DNA of 64,000 nucleotides, taken from contig NZ_CP174509.1 of the NCBI RefSeq assembly GCF_045920555.1, positions 1,240,001 to 1,304,000 on the forward strand. Direction: 5' to 3'. How positions within the stretch are numbered: the stretch's first letter is position 1; every line of letters starts with the position of its first letter. The DNA is from Pseudalkalibacillus sp045920555. GTDB taxonomy: Bacteria > Bacillota > Bacilli > Bacillales > Fictibacillaceae. Shown piece after piece: positions 7,555-15,693 of this stretch. Under the pieces are notes generated by a model, which was not told the origin of the DNA, did not search any database, and saw only the letters and a list, made by a program, of their open reading frames with translations. The translations under genes and the position numbers were made by a program.

Positions 7555-8386
7555 CCGTACTGTCTCCTTGTTGTCTTTTTTCCATAAGATAATAGTATAA
7601 ATTCTGTTGTTGCGGATCTTTCAAAAGGTCAATGACAATCCACCCTTGAGAGAGGTAGTTGGTGAACACTTTTCGTGTGGCCTCCCGCCATTCCAATGCC
7701 AGTGAAAAATCCTTCTGCTTCAATGTTTGGAAGTTTCCAGGGACCGGAACTAATAAGGTAGAGCTTGTACGGTTCAATTCAATCTGGTCAGGAACCAGGT
7801 AATCATTTTGGAAACCCGTTTGAATCGCTGAAGGCGTTTCCTCGATACGATCCTTCGAACGGTGGAGTTTTGGTTTTTTGATCTTCCACTCCACCAAAAA
7901 GCGGTCAGAAGGTATCCCTGCGTTCAATTCGTCGGGAATGTCACCATAAGCATCCTCCATATAGATAGAGCAAGTTCCACCTAGCTTATGAAGGTTAAGA
8001 TTGCCATTGACGGTCTCCAAAGGATCGAATGTCCATTTGATGAGGTCGTATCCTTTTTGGAGGGCTGTCGCTTTCTGTTCTGTTTTCAACATTTCACCGA
8101 TCCCCATTCGCCTATACTCCGGGTGGATCCCGAGGCTGTGGGAGTAGAGGTATATCTTTTGTCCATCAAAGCCAGGGAAGCTATATTGGAAACCGACGAG
8201 AACATCCTCCAAAAATGCCCCCAGGATGAATCCGCCATTTTTAACAACAGCGATCGTTTGCGTGACAGGAACCGACTCTTCAGTGCTCCAGACGATGGCC
8301 TCAAGCTTCCGGACCGTTTCTAATTCATCTGCCGTCTGAAGATTACGGATCTTGATCGATGAGCGTATCTGGTTGTCCAAGGTCAT
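7544..8386 (-). CDS. GNAT acyltransferase of the N-succinylamino acid pathway
   Basis: A 280-residue protein whose first ~160 residues form a GNAT domain: YSHSLGIHPEYRRMGIGEML carries the R-x-x-x-G-x-G acyl-CoA loop, and NLHKLGG the motif B helix. The C-terminal ~110 residues are an extra alpha/beta region seen in long GNAT proteins paired with NSAR. Proposed role: succinylate D-amino acids from succinyl-CoA, giving the substrate that the downstream racemase inverts. It ends inside the start of the racemase gene, so the two are translationally coupled. GGAGG sits only one base before the ATG; a TTG six bases on (8380) has better spacing and may be the true start. Confidence 0.82.
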   Translation of the reverse strand: MTLDNQIRSSIKIRNLQTADELETVRKLEAIVWSTEESVPVTQTIAVVKNGGFILGAFLEDVLVGFQYSFPGFDGQKIYLYSHSLGIHPEYRRMGIGEMLKTEQKATALQKGYDLIKWTFDPLETVNGNLNLHKLGGTCSIYMEDAYGDIPDELNAGIPSDRFLVEWKIKKPKLHRSKDRIEETPSAIQTGFQNDYLVPDQIELNRTSSTLLVPVPGNFQTLKQKDFSLALEWREATRKVFTNYLSQGWIVIDLLKDPQQQNLYYYLMEKRQQGDSTDGN

Positions 8387-8398
8387 TCCTCCATTCTG

Positions 8399-9532
8399 TT
8401 ACCATTGTTTCTCGTCTGCTTCCAATAACATCTGGGTTAAAATTTTCGTACCGTAGATAAGTGCTTCCTGAGAAAAGTTCATTTTCGGGTGATGCAAACC
8501 TGGTTTCAAATCACAGCCCAAACCGATCATCGTCCCCGCGATATCAGGATTTTTCCATGTATAAAAGTGAAAATCTTCAGCACCGGGTGAATTACATACA
8601 GGGATGAAATTCTTTTCTCCGAGTATGGTGACGATCGCAGTCTTTGCAGAATCGATTGCGGTTTCGTTTTCAACCGCGGCAGGCGAATGTTCTTCTAATG
8701 CCGTTTCAATATCCGTTCCAGTCGTGGTGGCGACTTTCTTACATGCGTTCTGTGCACGTTCAATCAGCTTCGTCATCGTCTCATTCGAAGCAGACCTTAG
8801 ATCAAAGGTGAAACGGGCTTTTTCTGGAATCAAATTGGTCGCTTCACCGCTATGGAGTTCGGTGATTTTTATCGAGTAGGATTCTGTTTCGGACAACTTG
8901 ATTTTCTTGATTTCTTCTATTAAAAGGGCAGCCGATTCTATCGGATTGTTGCCGTTCTCCGGCCGTGAAGCGTGAGCAGGCAAACCAGTGATGACACCTT
9001 TCAAACTGGCTGTCGATCCATGGGTGATTACAGGAGCAGCTTGGCCGAACGGAATTTCAAAAGCCGGACGCAAGTGGATTCCTCCCAGGAACTTTACACC
9101 CTCCAAAGCTCCATCCTTCATCATCTGCAGAGCACCTTCGGCTTTCTCTTCAGCCGGCTGGAAAATGAAGCGCATTGTATGCTTTGGCTTGAAATCGGCT
9201 AAGGTCAGGGCAGTAAAGAGGACCATCGTGCTATGGGCGTCATGTCCGCACGAATGATTCGCACGGACTACGCCATCGACTTCTTGCATGAGCGCATCAA
9301 GGTCTGCACGGAGGGCGATGACTTTCCCGCTTTCACCAGGAATTTCCGTAATGAAACCGAAGTGCCTTTCATAGGATTTGACGTCAAGTCCAGCCTGTGT
9401 AAGCTTCTTCTGAATGTAAGCCGATGTTTTTTCTTCCTTCCAGCTGGGCTCGGCAAGCTGATGGAGCTCTTCATACGTTTGTATGATTCGTTCTTTATTA
9501 TTTTCAATGGCAATTATCGGGTTGAACATCAA
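8399..9532 (-). CDS. M20 family metallo-amidohydrolase (N-succinyl/acyl amino acid deacylase)
   Basis: A 377-residue M20D-type amidohydrolase. The dinuclear metal site is visible: NHSCGHDAHST with Cys95 and His97, QPAEEK with Glu128-Glu129 (general base and ligand), GGIHLRP, and LHHPKMNF near the C-terminus. The dimerisation domain spans roughly residues 175-285. Relatives hydrolyse N-acetyl or N-succinyl amino acids. In this operon the expected job is removing succinate from N-succinyl-L-amino acids after racemisation, making the whole D to L conversion irreversible. Start: TTG 9532 or ATG 9529 behind AAAGGAGAG. Confidence 0.87.
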   Translation of the reverse strand: MMFNPIIAIENNKERIIQTYEELHQLAEPSWKEEKTSAYIQKKLTQAGLDVKSYERHFGFITEIPGESGKVIALRADLDALMQEVDGVVRANHSCGHDAHSTMVLFTALTLADFKPKHTMRFIFQPAEEKAEGALQMMKDGALEGVKFLGGIHLRPAFEIPFGQAAPVITHGSTASLKGVITGLPAHASRPENGNNPIESAALLIEEIKKIKLSETESYSIKITELHSGEATNLIPEKARFTFDLRSASNETMTKLIERAQNACKKVATTTGTDIETALEEHSPAAVENETAIDSAKTAIVTILGEKNFIPVCNSPGAEDFHFYTWKNPDIAGTMIGLGCDLKPGLHHPKMNFSQEALIYGTKILTQMLLEADEKQW

Positions 9533-9553
9533 TGCTGCAGCTCTCCTTTTTCA

Positions 9554-10936
9554 TTAAAAGATGATATGGGCAATGACGACGACGATCGGTAATGTAATGA
9601 TCGTGCGCAACAGGAAGATCAGAACCAGATCTTTGATGCTGATCGGCAGCTTTGATCCGAGAAGCAGGCCGCCCATTTCAGACATGTAGACGAGCTGAGT
9701 GACAGATACACACGCGATGATGAACCGTGTCATTTCACTCTCAATACCACTTCCGATTACCGCAGGGAGGAACATATCCGCAAAGCCGACAACCATCGTC
9801 TGTGCCGCTTCAGCCGCTTCCGGAACCTGCATCAAGGTCAGGACCGGCTCGAAAGGTTTCCCGAGGATCATGAAGAAAGGCGTATATTCAGCGATCACCA
9901 ATGCAACTGTCCCGATGGCCATCACAATCGGCAGAACACCAAGCCACATATCCATTACATTCTGTATGCCTTCTTTAAAGATGTTTGATACCCGATCATT
10001 TTTCTTCGCTTTTTCCAGGGCTTGATTCATACCGGTTTTGACAATCGAAACGTCAGAGGGCAGATTGCTTTCTGCTTTCAGTTCCGTTTCTTCGTAACCT
10101 GTATGGCCTTTACCCGATAACGGCGGGATCCGTGGCATGATGATTGCAGCAGCAAGCCCTGCGATGATGATTGTCATATAGTAGTGGAGGAAATAGTGCT
10201 CCAGCTTAAGATAGGAAATGACGACGATGGTGAAGGTGATCGATACGACAGAGAACGTCGTTGCAACAACTGCAGCTTCACGCTTCGTATAATAGCCGTC
10301 CTCATATTGCTTGGTGGTCAAAAGGACACCAATCGTCCCATCCCCGACCCAGGATGCCAGACAGTCGAGTGATGAACGCCCTGGTAATGTGAAGACGGGT
10401 CTCATCACCTTCATCAATAATGCTCCGAAAAATTCAAGTAATCCAAAGTTTAGTAGAAGAGGAAGAAACAAACCTGCTAAAAGGAATGTCGAAAAGAGGA
10501 TCGGAATCAAATCATAGATTAACAGGCCACCCGTATTTTCAGAAAAAATCCATCCGAACCCTAACTCATACAATGTAACGATGGCGAAAACCATCCCGAA
10601 GATCCGAGCGGTCAACCAGAACTTGCTCACATTCAACAATTTGTTAAGGTAGGCGTTTTCTAAAATGAAAGCGGGTTTCGCAAAGACTGCGACCAATGAA
10701 CCGACGACGGATAGGGTGATCGTCAGTACAGCAAGAGCCGGGATGGCATCTCCTAGTAAACCATTGATCTGGTTTGCTAGATAAGCAACCGGTATCGTAA
10801 TGCCATCCTCCCCGGAAATAGGAATCATGAATAAAAGGATTCCTAGTAGAGAAGGGATGATGAATTTCAAATAATCATTGAAAATGTACGTCGGTTGGAC
10901 TGGAAGTTTTTCATTAGTTTTCGTTTGACCATTCAT
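9554..10936 (-). CDS. YjiH family Gate-domain membrane protein (candidate amino acid transporter)
   Basis: An integral membrane protein of 460 residues with about ten hydrophobic segments and two nucleoside-recognition (Gate) repeats. Conserved stretches include FMIPISGEDGITIPVAYLA, LPGRSSLDCLASWVGDGTIG and AAQTMVVGFADMFLPAVIGSG. The ATG at 10936 is preferred over the GTG at 10945 because GAGGTG is then correctly spaced. YjiH proteins have no settled substrate. Here it sits between an RpiR regulator and enzymes acting on D-amino acids, and a close paralog (39156-40562) sits in an ornithine/glutamate operon, so amino acid transport is a reasonable inference. Confidence 0.82.
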   Translation of the reverse strand: MNGQTKTNEKLPVQPTYIFNDYLKFIIPSLLGILLFMIPISGEDGITIPVAYLANQINGLLGDAIPALAVLTITLSVVGSLVAVFAKPAFILENAYLNKLLNVSKFWLTARIFGMVFAIVTLYELGFGWIFSENTGGLLIYDLIPILFSTFLLAGLFLPLLLNFGLLEFFGALLMKVMRPVFTLPGRSSLDCLASWVGDGTIGVLLTTKQYEDGYYTKREAAVVATTFSVVSITFTIVVISYLKLEHYFLHYYMTIIIAGLAAAIIMPRIPPLSGKGHTGYEETELKAESNLPSDVSIVKTGMNQALEKAKKNDRVSNIFKEGIQNVMDMWLGVLPIVMAIGTVALVIAEYTPFFMILGKPFEPVLTLMQVPEAAEAAQTMVVGFADMFLPAVIGSGIESEMTRFIIACVSVTQLVYMSEMGGLLLGSKLPISIKDLVLIFLLRTIITLPIVVVIAHIIF

Positions 10937-10962
10937 AGTTTTCACCTCAGGATTTTTATTTT

Positions 10963-11811
10963 TTACTCAAGAAAAAGTCCTTGATCCGTGTACACTTGTT
11001 CTAATTTCTGCTGCCGGATGCTGATCCTTTCACTGTCACGGGATTGGATACCGTTGATGATTACCTCTAAAAGACTCACGACAGATGCGATGGAGTGATG
11101 GCCTGATTCCATATTTTCTTCGGTAGTCAATGTTATGGCAGCCAATTGACCGATCGGTGAAAGCTCGCGGTTGGTAATGGCGATGAGCTTCGCTTCCTGT
11201 TCGATCGATAGATTTGCAAGTTGTAGTGATTCTTTCCGGTAACGTGGATAGGAAAAGATAACGACGACGGAATTTTCTCCAAGCTCACATATATCTTCTG
11301 GGATGAAGCCAGTCGGACTGGATAAATACACATTCTCCCTCAACTGCTTCAATGTGTAATATAACCAATACCCTGCTGCATGGGAGCTTCCGAACCCGCC
11401 GATATAGACCTTATCCGCATGGGTCAATTCATCGACTGCCTTCCACAGCTCGTCCGTATCCAGTTGCTGCAACAATTGCTGAAGGACCGCTCTTTCCTGG
11501 TCGATGACTTTTTTGAAGATATTATCGCGGTCAGTTTGGGCAGACTCGACTTCAGGTTCAATAGGTTGTTGATCGACGAGCCACTCTTTCCGGATCCGTT
11601 CCTGCATTTCTGAGTAACCTTTGAACCCGAGTGCATACGAGAATCGGATGACAGTCGTTTCACTAACTCCGACTTTGCGGCCGATTTGGAAAGCAGTGAG
11701 TAAAGCACTGTCATACTTGTGCTGTAAAAGGAATTCAGCTACCTTTTTCTGACCAGACGATAAAGAGGGGAAGTGCTCCTTGATTGTATGAGTCAATGTA
11801 TTATCAGCCAT
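10963..11811 (-). CDS. MurR/RpiR family transcriptional regulator
   Basis: The N-terminal HTH_6 domain (residues 1-78: FPSLSSGQKKVAEFLLQH, VGVSETTVIRFSYALGFKGY) is followed by a SIS sugar/amino-sugar isomerase-type domain (about 125-255: KVYIGGFGSSHAAGYWLYYTL, VVVIFSYPRYRKESLQLANL, IAITNRELSP). RpiR regulators sense phosphorylated sugars or related metabolites through the SIS domain. It is the first gene of the operon, 17-27 bp before the membrane protein, so it likely autoregulates the D-amino acid pathway. Start ATG is preceded by GAGGAGG. Confidence 0.9.
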   Translation of the reverse strand: MADNTLTHTIKEHFPSLSSGQKKVAEFLLQHKYDSALLTAFQIGRKVGVSETTVIRFSYALGFKGYSEMQERIRKEWLVDQQPIEPEVESAQTDRDNIFKKVIDQERAVLQQLLQQLDTDELWKAVDELTHADKVYIGGFGSSHAAGYWLYYTLKQLRENVYLSSPTGFIPEDICELGENSVVVIFSYPRYRKESLQLANLSIEQEAKLIAITNRELSPIGQLAAITLTTEENMESGHHSIASVVSLLEVIINGIQSRDSERISIRQQKLEQVYTDQGLFLE

Positions 11812-11992
11812 TGTATCCTCCTCATTAATAATAGGGTGAAGGAAATCCTTCTTTTAAATTAGTATAACGCATAAAATCCTTCATGATCAATTAAATATAA
11901 GATTATTCTAAAAATTTAGTCATCAGGGGTGGGGTTTCCATTTTTTAATAAAGTTATTGTATAATGATATTTAATTGAGGAGGTGGTAAATA

Positions 11993-12091
11993 ATGGCGAA
12001 CAGCAGCATTCATTTGCCAGAATTTGCAGCGTCTCATGCAAAGCCTGTTATGGGAAAGGCGATACTTTGTATGGGATGGACTTTGAACTGA
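11993..12091 (+). CDS. 32-residue leader peptide upstream of the FusB-type gene
   Basis: A short ORF starting MANSSIHLPEFAASHAK has a strong GAGGAGGTGG Shine-Dalgarno and a promoter-like TATAAT at 11960-11965. It ends with TGA 79 bp before the EF-G-binding protein gene. Its size, initiation signal and position fit a regulatory leader peptide whose stalled translation frees the downstream gene. The alternative of an independent small protein cannot be excluded. I do not recognise the sequence. Confidence 0.55.
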   Translation: MANSSIHLPEFAASHAKPVMGKAILCMGWTLN

Positions 12092-12161
12092 TCGCCTATT
12101 CATTTCTGATAACATGGTTTTGCACCTTATTTTATTGATATTTAGATGAAAAAATAAGGAG
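12057..12161 (+). promoter_or_regulatory. Candidate translation-attenuation hairpins before the FusB-type gene
   Basis: Two hairpins follow one another. The first pairs AGGCGAT (12057-12063, inside the leader ORF) with ATCGCCT (12091-12097, at its stop). The second pairs CCTTATTTT (12125-12133) with AAAATAAGG (12151-12159), burying the AAGGAG Shine-Dalgarno at 12156-12161. A ribosome stalled in the leader would disrupt the first stem and could allow refolding that exposes the site, as in ermC. Expression of S. aureus fusB has been proposed to be attenuated this way, to my recollection. Confidence 0.55.
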
Positions 12162-12170
12162 CTGACAGAA

Positions 12171-12824
12171 ATGAACAAAAAACATATACAACCATTCATG
12201 AGACCTGATCAATTCAACTTTATAAGGGCACAAGTCCGAAATCTGGTGGATGCGCATACTACAGTGAAGGATGAGGATGTCATCAAAGCGTTGAAATTTA
12301 GTTCATTAGAGAAAGCATTAACCCTATTCCCATCTATTGATAAAGAATTGGAGCCTCTTCTGAACCGGATGGTGGAAATCGAAAAAGCAGTTGAAGCCGA
12401 AAAGTATCTGGAAGAACTGAATGCGTATGTCATCCCATTTAGAAATATATCGGAAAAAACAGTACAGAAACTCTTTCCGAAAGCAAAAAAACTAAAAATA
12501 CCCTTTCTCGAGGAAATCGATTTTAAGCACCTCTCCTATATAGGATGGTATGATATCCGCTCCAGTAGAAAGTATCTGATTGTTGAGATCGATGGAAAAC
12601 TGAAAGGGTTATCAGGAACATTCCAGGAAAGCAACCGAAAAGGGATATGTACATTATGTAACGGATATGAAGAAGTCGGGCTCTTCATGAGTAAAGTGAA
12701 AAGTGGAAAAGAAACATATTTAAGCAGGGGCAACTACATCTGTCAGGACAGTCAAACATGTAATCAAAATATGACGACCAGAACCAAACTAGATGATTTT
12801 GTGACGCTGTTGAACCAAAACTGA
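12171..12824 (+). CDS. FusB/FusC family EF-G-binding protein
   Basis: A 217-residue protein of the FusB/FBP family. The N-terminal half is helical (FMRPDQFNFIRAQVRNLVDA, ALKFSSLEKALTLFPSID). The C-terminal half carries the four-cysteine zinc finger: GICTLCNGYEEVGLFMSKVK and then YICQDSQTCNQNMT, with C-x2-C and C-x6-C spacing. Such proteins bind elongation factor G and speed its release from stalled ribosomes; acquired members give fusidic acid resistance, while chromosomal homologs are widespread in Bacilli and may be housekeeping. An SD-sequestering hairpin and leader ORF lie directly upstream, hinting at induction by ribosome stalling. Its stop lies within its own terminator stem. Confidence 0.88.
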   Translation: MNKKHIQPFMRPDQFNFIRAQVRNLVDAHTTVKDEDVIKALKFSSLEKALTLFPSIDKELEPLLNRMVEIEKAVEAEKYLEELNAYVIPFRNISEKTVQKLFPKAKKLKIPFLEEIDFKHLSYIGWYDIRSSRKYLIVEIDGKLKGLSGTFQESNRKGICTLCNGYEEVGLFMSKVKSGKETYLSRGNYICQDSQTCNQNMTTRTKLDDFVTLLNQN

Positions 12825-12847
12825 GGGGGATTCCTCTCAGTTTTTTT
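12817..12847 (+). terminator. Rho-independent terminator of the FusB-type gene
   Basis: AAAACTGAGGGG pairs with CCTCTCAGTTTT over 12 bp (one G-T pair) with a GATT loop, followed by seven T. Confidence 0.93.
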
Positions 12848-12860
12848 AAGGAGTTTTTTC

Positions 12861-12934
12861 ATGATTTATGTAATCAGACATGGGGAAACGATTTGATCAA
12901 ACGGGAATATCATGAAGCTATCTTTCGGGAATAG
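12861..12934 (+). pseudogene. Remnant of a histidine phosphatase (phosphoglycerate mutase family)
   Basis: After a good AAGGAG, an ORF begins MIYVIRHGETI and stops. MIYVIRHGET is the diagnostic N-terminus of the phosphoglycerate mutase-like superfamily (RHG motif). Changing frame continues DLIKREYHEAIFRE and then stops at 12934. Only the first ~25 codons with a frameshift remain; the other ~170 of a normal protein are absent. Confidence 0.7.
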
Positions 12935-12963
12935 AGAATACAAGATATATGAGTTCCGAGAGC

Positions 12964-13112
12964 GGTTAAATAAGATAAGTCGGAAAAACCTGATTTAATA
13001 TCATCATGAAGGTTTATAAGACAAGTACGGTACGAAAAAACGGATTAAATGTCCGTATGAAGGCATATGAGCCAAGTCGAGTATGTAATACCGCAGTGAA
13101 TGTCCTCCTGAA
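12964..13112. repeat. Three imperfect tandem repeats of about 51 bp
   Basis: Units at 12964-13010 (47 bp), 13011-13061 (51 bp) and 13062-13112 (51 bp) share the frame GGttTATaAGacAAGTcgg...ATTaAATgTC...TGAA and each end in TGAA. Each contains AAGT near base 14-17. Divergence between units is high, and no spacer separates them, so this is not a CRISPR array. They occupy a gene-free stretch between two decayed genes. Function is unknown. Confidence 0.6.
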
Positions 13113-13142
13113 AACTGCATTAAATTAATATCAGCACGAAAT

Positions 13143-14043
13143 TTATACAAAACCAGAATATTTTCCGTGACCAATCTTTGTATAATTCTTCATAAGAATC
13201 CTTCGCAGGCTCCTTTTATATTTAGTGATTCTACACCACTCAAATATTCGATTAGTTGTTATTTTATCGTTAGGAAAAAGAAGCTTGAACTCTTCCACAG
13301 ATCTTATAACCGCAGTTTCGTAGTCTTCTTTCTTCCCACATTTAGCGCAAAAACAGTAGAGTCTAGTGTTCTGCTGATAATACTCAAAACACCTCGGACA
13401 ATAAATACCCTTTTTCAGTTGGTCATAGTGATAATCGGGTAATCGGAAATTCGGGGTTTCGGTTAAATGAGTGGACAACAATTTCACCGCTAATTTATTA
13501 TGGACATCCTTTAATCTAGAGGGTTTTTTCTTTATTTTCTCGATGAATCGATTAAGCTGTGTAGGGTAAATAATAGATTGGTTGACAGGTGCTTGGTAAA
13601 GGTGGAATTCGGGGTTGGCGAAAACAAGCTAGGATTCAACGGGGATATTACATCCTAGATCCTGGAGCAGCCGTCGTAACAGCGATTCATTCCGTTGCAG
13701 TTGTAGCACCGGATTCTTTATTTCATCCTGTTAATGAATACCATCTGTCGCCTTCTACATAAAAATCCCCTTCATAGTTTTACTTCAAAAAGATAATTTG
13801 TCTTTAAGGAAATCACCAACGAATCGATTTGAAACTGCGTGTTATGGTGCTCCAATAATAGATCATTTAGAACAAGCCTTCCGTTTAAAATCGGTGCGAT
13901 CCGTTCGTCAAACCTCACTTCGCCTTGAAATCCTTTTTCAAGGTTCAAATAGTAATGTTCATCTTGTGCGATAAATTCATCCGAACTTTTAAAGATCTCA
14001 TAATTTTTAATTCTATGGATTCATTGCGAGGCTTCAAAATCAA
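13143..14043 (-). pseudogene. Broken NERD-domain (nuclease-related) protein gene
   Basis: A whole Bacillus-type NERD gene can be traced on the minus strand but in pieces. It starts at TTG 14043 (SD AAAGGAG): LILKPRNESIELK ... RMNLSHK, shifts frame near 13950-13970 to YYLNLEKGFQGEVRF and FQIDSLVISLKTNYLFEVK (the nuclease-fold core), shifts again near 13772 and near 13730, continues NPVLQLQRNESLLRRLLQDL, meets an in-frame TAG at 13631-13629, then runs open through ANPEFHLYQAP and a zinc-ribbon tail (CPRCFEYY, CFCAKCGKKE, LLFPNDKITTN). At least three frameshifts and one stop make it non-functional; a 114-residue ORF (13143-13487) is only its C-terminus. Confidence 0.85.
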
Positions 14044-14238
14044 TATGCATTTCTCCTTTCATCTTTTACATCATGATAAGTTTTATTAAGGATATTAACA
14101 AGAAAAAACTTCCAGAACGATAAAATAGTGCCCTTTGTATATTCTGTGCGCCCATTTTCAAACTCAATCTTCTCCGCCGTTTCACCATTTAAACCTGTTT
14201 CATATACTGCTGTAAGACAAGTTAAAAGGAGAGAGAGG

Positions 14239-15579
14239 ATGGAGAGTGAATTGACTGGGCGGATCGTATTGTCGGATGATCCGGAGTATAGAAAAGCCCG
14301 AAAAAATCTTAACCTATTCAAGTCTAAATTCCCAGGGGCAATCGTATTTTGCCAGGAGGAAAAGGATGTCCTGAATGCATTGAAGTTTGCACGGGAAAAT
14401 GACATCCCTTTCCGGGTAAGGAGCGGCAGGCATAGTTATCAAAATTTCTCGATTCTGAACAAAGGGATTGTCATTGATATCAGCGAAATGAATACTGTTT
14501 CGGTGAATAGGTTCCAAAGGACGGCAATCATTGAGGCAGGAGCTGATATAGGTAATGTGTATAACAGCTTGTGGGAACACGGTTTCGCATTACCAGCAGG
14601 TACAGAGTACAGTGTAGGAATAGCCGGATTGACATTAGGCGGAGGGATTGGGTACTTATCAAGGTTATACGGTTTGACCTGTGATAACCTCCTCGGTGCC
14701 CGGATCGTGGTCCCGAAAGGAGAGTCTGGCGCTGAGATAATCGAGGCGACGAAATATAAAAACAGAGAACTGTTTTGGGCGTGCTGCGGAGGTGGAGGTG
14801 GAAACTTTGGAATCGTCACTCTGTTCAAGTTCCGAGTCCATCCAATCAAGGATGTGTCGCTCTTCCGGGTCGAATGGGACTTCGACCAGTTGGAAAACGT
14901 CTATGATGTATGGCAGAATTGGGCACCATTCACGGATAACAAATTGACCTCATCAATTGAGCTAAAAGCGAAAAGTCAAAATCTGCTCCTCGCAGAAGGA
15001 CAATACGTCGGCCCGAAAGAAGAACTCATCGAATTGATCCGGCCATTGATCAAAGTGACCGAACCCCGGAAAGTACAAGTCGCCGAGCTGCCATTCAACA
15101 AAGCATTCGACTATTTCAATTACCCAGCCGGAAACATTCCTTCTTATTTCAAGCGTTCTGGTTCATTCGTGTATGAGCCAATCCCGGAAAAAGGGATCAA
15201 AATCATGAAAAGGTTCCTCGAACTAGCCCCGAACGAAGATGCACAGATCTGGCAACAGGCACTTTCAGGCGCTGTCCAAAAAGTCCGTCCGACAAACACG
15301 GCGTATTATCATCGGAACGCTCTGATTGCACAGGAATATAACACTACCTGGAAAAACGGAGAGGAAGCAAGCAAGAATATCCAGTGGGTTCTCGCGTTAC
15401 GAAAGCATTTGGAACCATACACGGAAGGGGACTACGTCAACTGGCCTGATTTATCGATCCGCGACTGGCCTGAGACGTATTACGGGGAAAATTTCGACCG
15501 TTTACGGAAGGTCAAAAACCAAATAGATCCGATGAATGTGTTCCGATTCCAACAGAGCATCCCGCCATACAAAGATTAA
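14239..15579 (+). CDS. FAD-linked oxidase, berberine bridge enzyme-like
   Basis: A 446-residue flavoprotein with an N-terminal FAD_binding_4 domain (about 30-170) and a C-terminal BBE segment (IDPMNVFRFQQSIPP). His65 in RSGRHSYQNF is the usual site of 8-alpha histidyl FAD linkage. The second covalent site is missing: the family's G-T-C-x-x-V-G loop reads GTEYSVG with Glu123 in place of cysteine, so the flavin should be mono-covalent. Such enzymes oxidise sugars, alcohols or secondary metabolites with oxygen. ATG 14239 follows AAAAGGAGAGAGAGG; the open frame upstream to 14128 has no start signal. It is monocistronic. Confidence 0.87.
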   Translation: MESELTGRIVLSDDPEYRKARKNLNLFKSKFPGAIVFCQEEKDVLNALKFARENDIPFRVRSGRHSYQNFSILNKGIVIDISEMNTVSVNRFQRTAIIEAGADIGNVYNSLWEHGFALPAGTEYSVGIAGLTLGGGIGYLSRLYGLTCDNLLGARIVVPKGESGAEIIEATKYKNRELFWACCGGGGGNFGIVTLFKFRVHPIKDVSLFRVEWDFDQLENVYDVWQNWAPFTDNKLTSSIELKAKSQNLLLAEGQYVGPKEELIELIRPLIKVTEPRKVQVAELPFNKAFDYFNYPAGNIPSYFKRSGSFVYEPIPEKGIKIMKRFLELAPNEDAQIWQQALSGAVQKVRPTNTAYYHRNALIAQEYNTTWKNGEEASKNIQWVLALRKHLEPYTEGDYVNWPDLSIRDWPETYYGENFDRLRKVKNQIDPMNVFRFQQSIPPYKD

Positions 15580-15584
15580 AAGAC

Positions 15585-15619
15585 AAAGGTCCACTCGATC
15601 AATGAGAGGGCCTTTCTTA
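15585..15619 (+). terminator. Terminator after the FAD-linked oxidase
   Basis: AAAGGTCCACTC pairs with GAGAGGGCCTTT (one mismatch, one G-T), 7-nt loop, then TCTTATT. Confidence 0.75.
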
Positions 15620-15693
15620 TTATACTTGAAGAAAGTATAAATCCATTCTTCAGTATAAGCTCAATTAAGAACTCAGCCTTCACCAAGTTTTCT

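Noticed and set aside
12964..13112. CRISPR array
   Set aside because: Units are contiguous and diverged, without unique spacers, and no cas gene is near.
14128..14238. Upstream in-frame extension of the FAD-linked oxidase
   Set aside because: No ribosome-binding site before it; the ATG at 14239 has AAAAGGAGAGAGAGG and matches the normal protein start.
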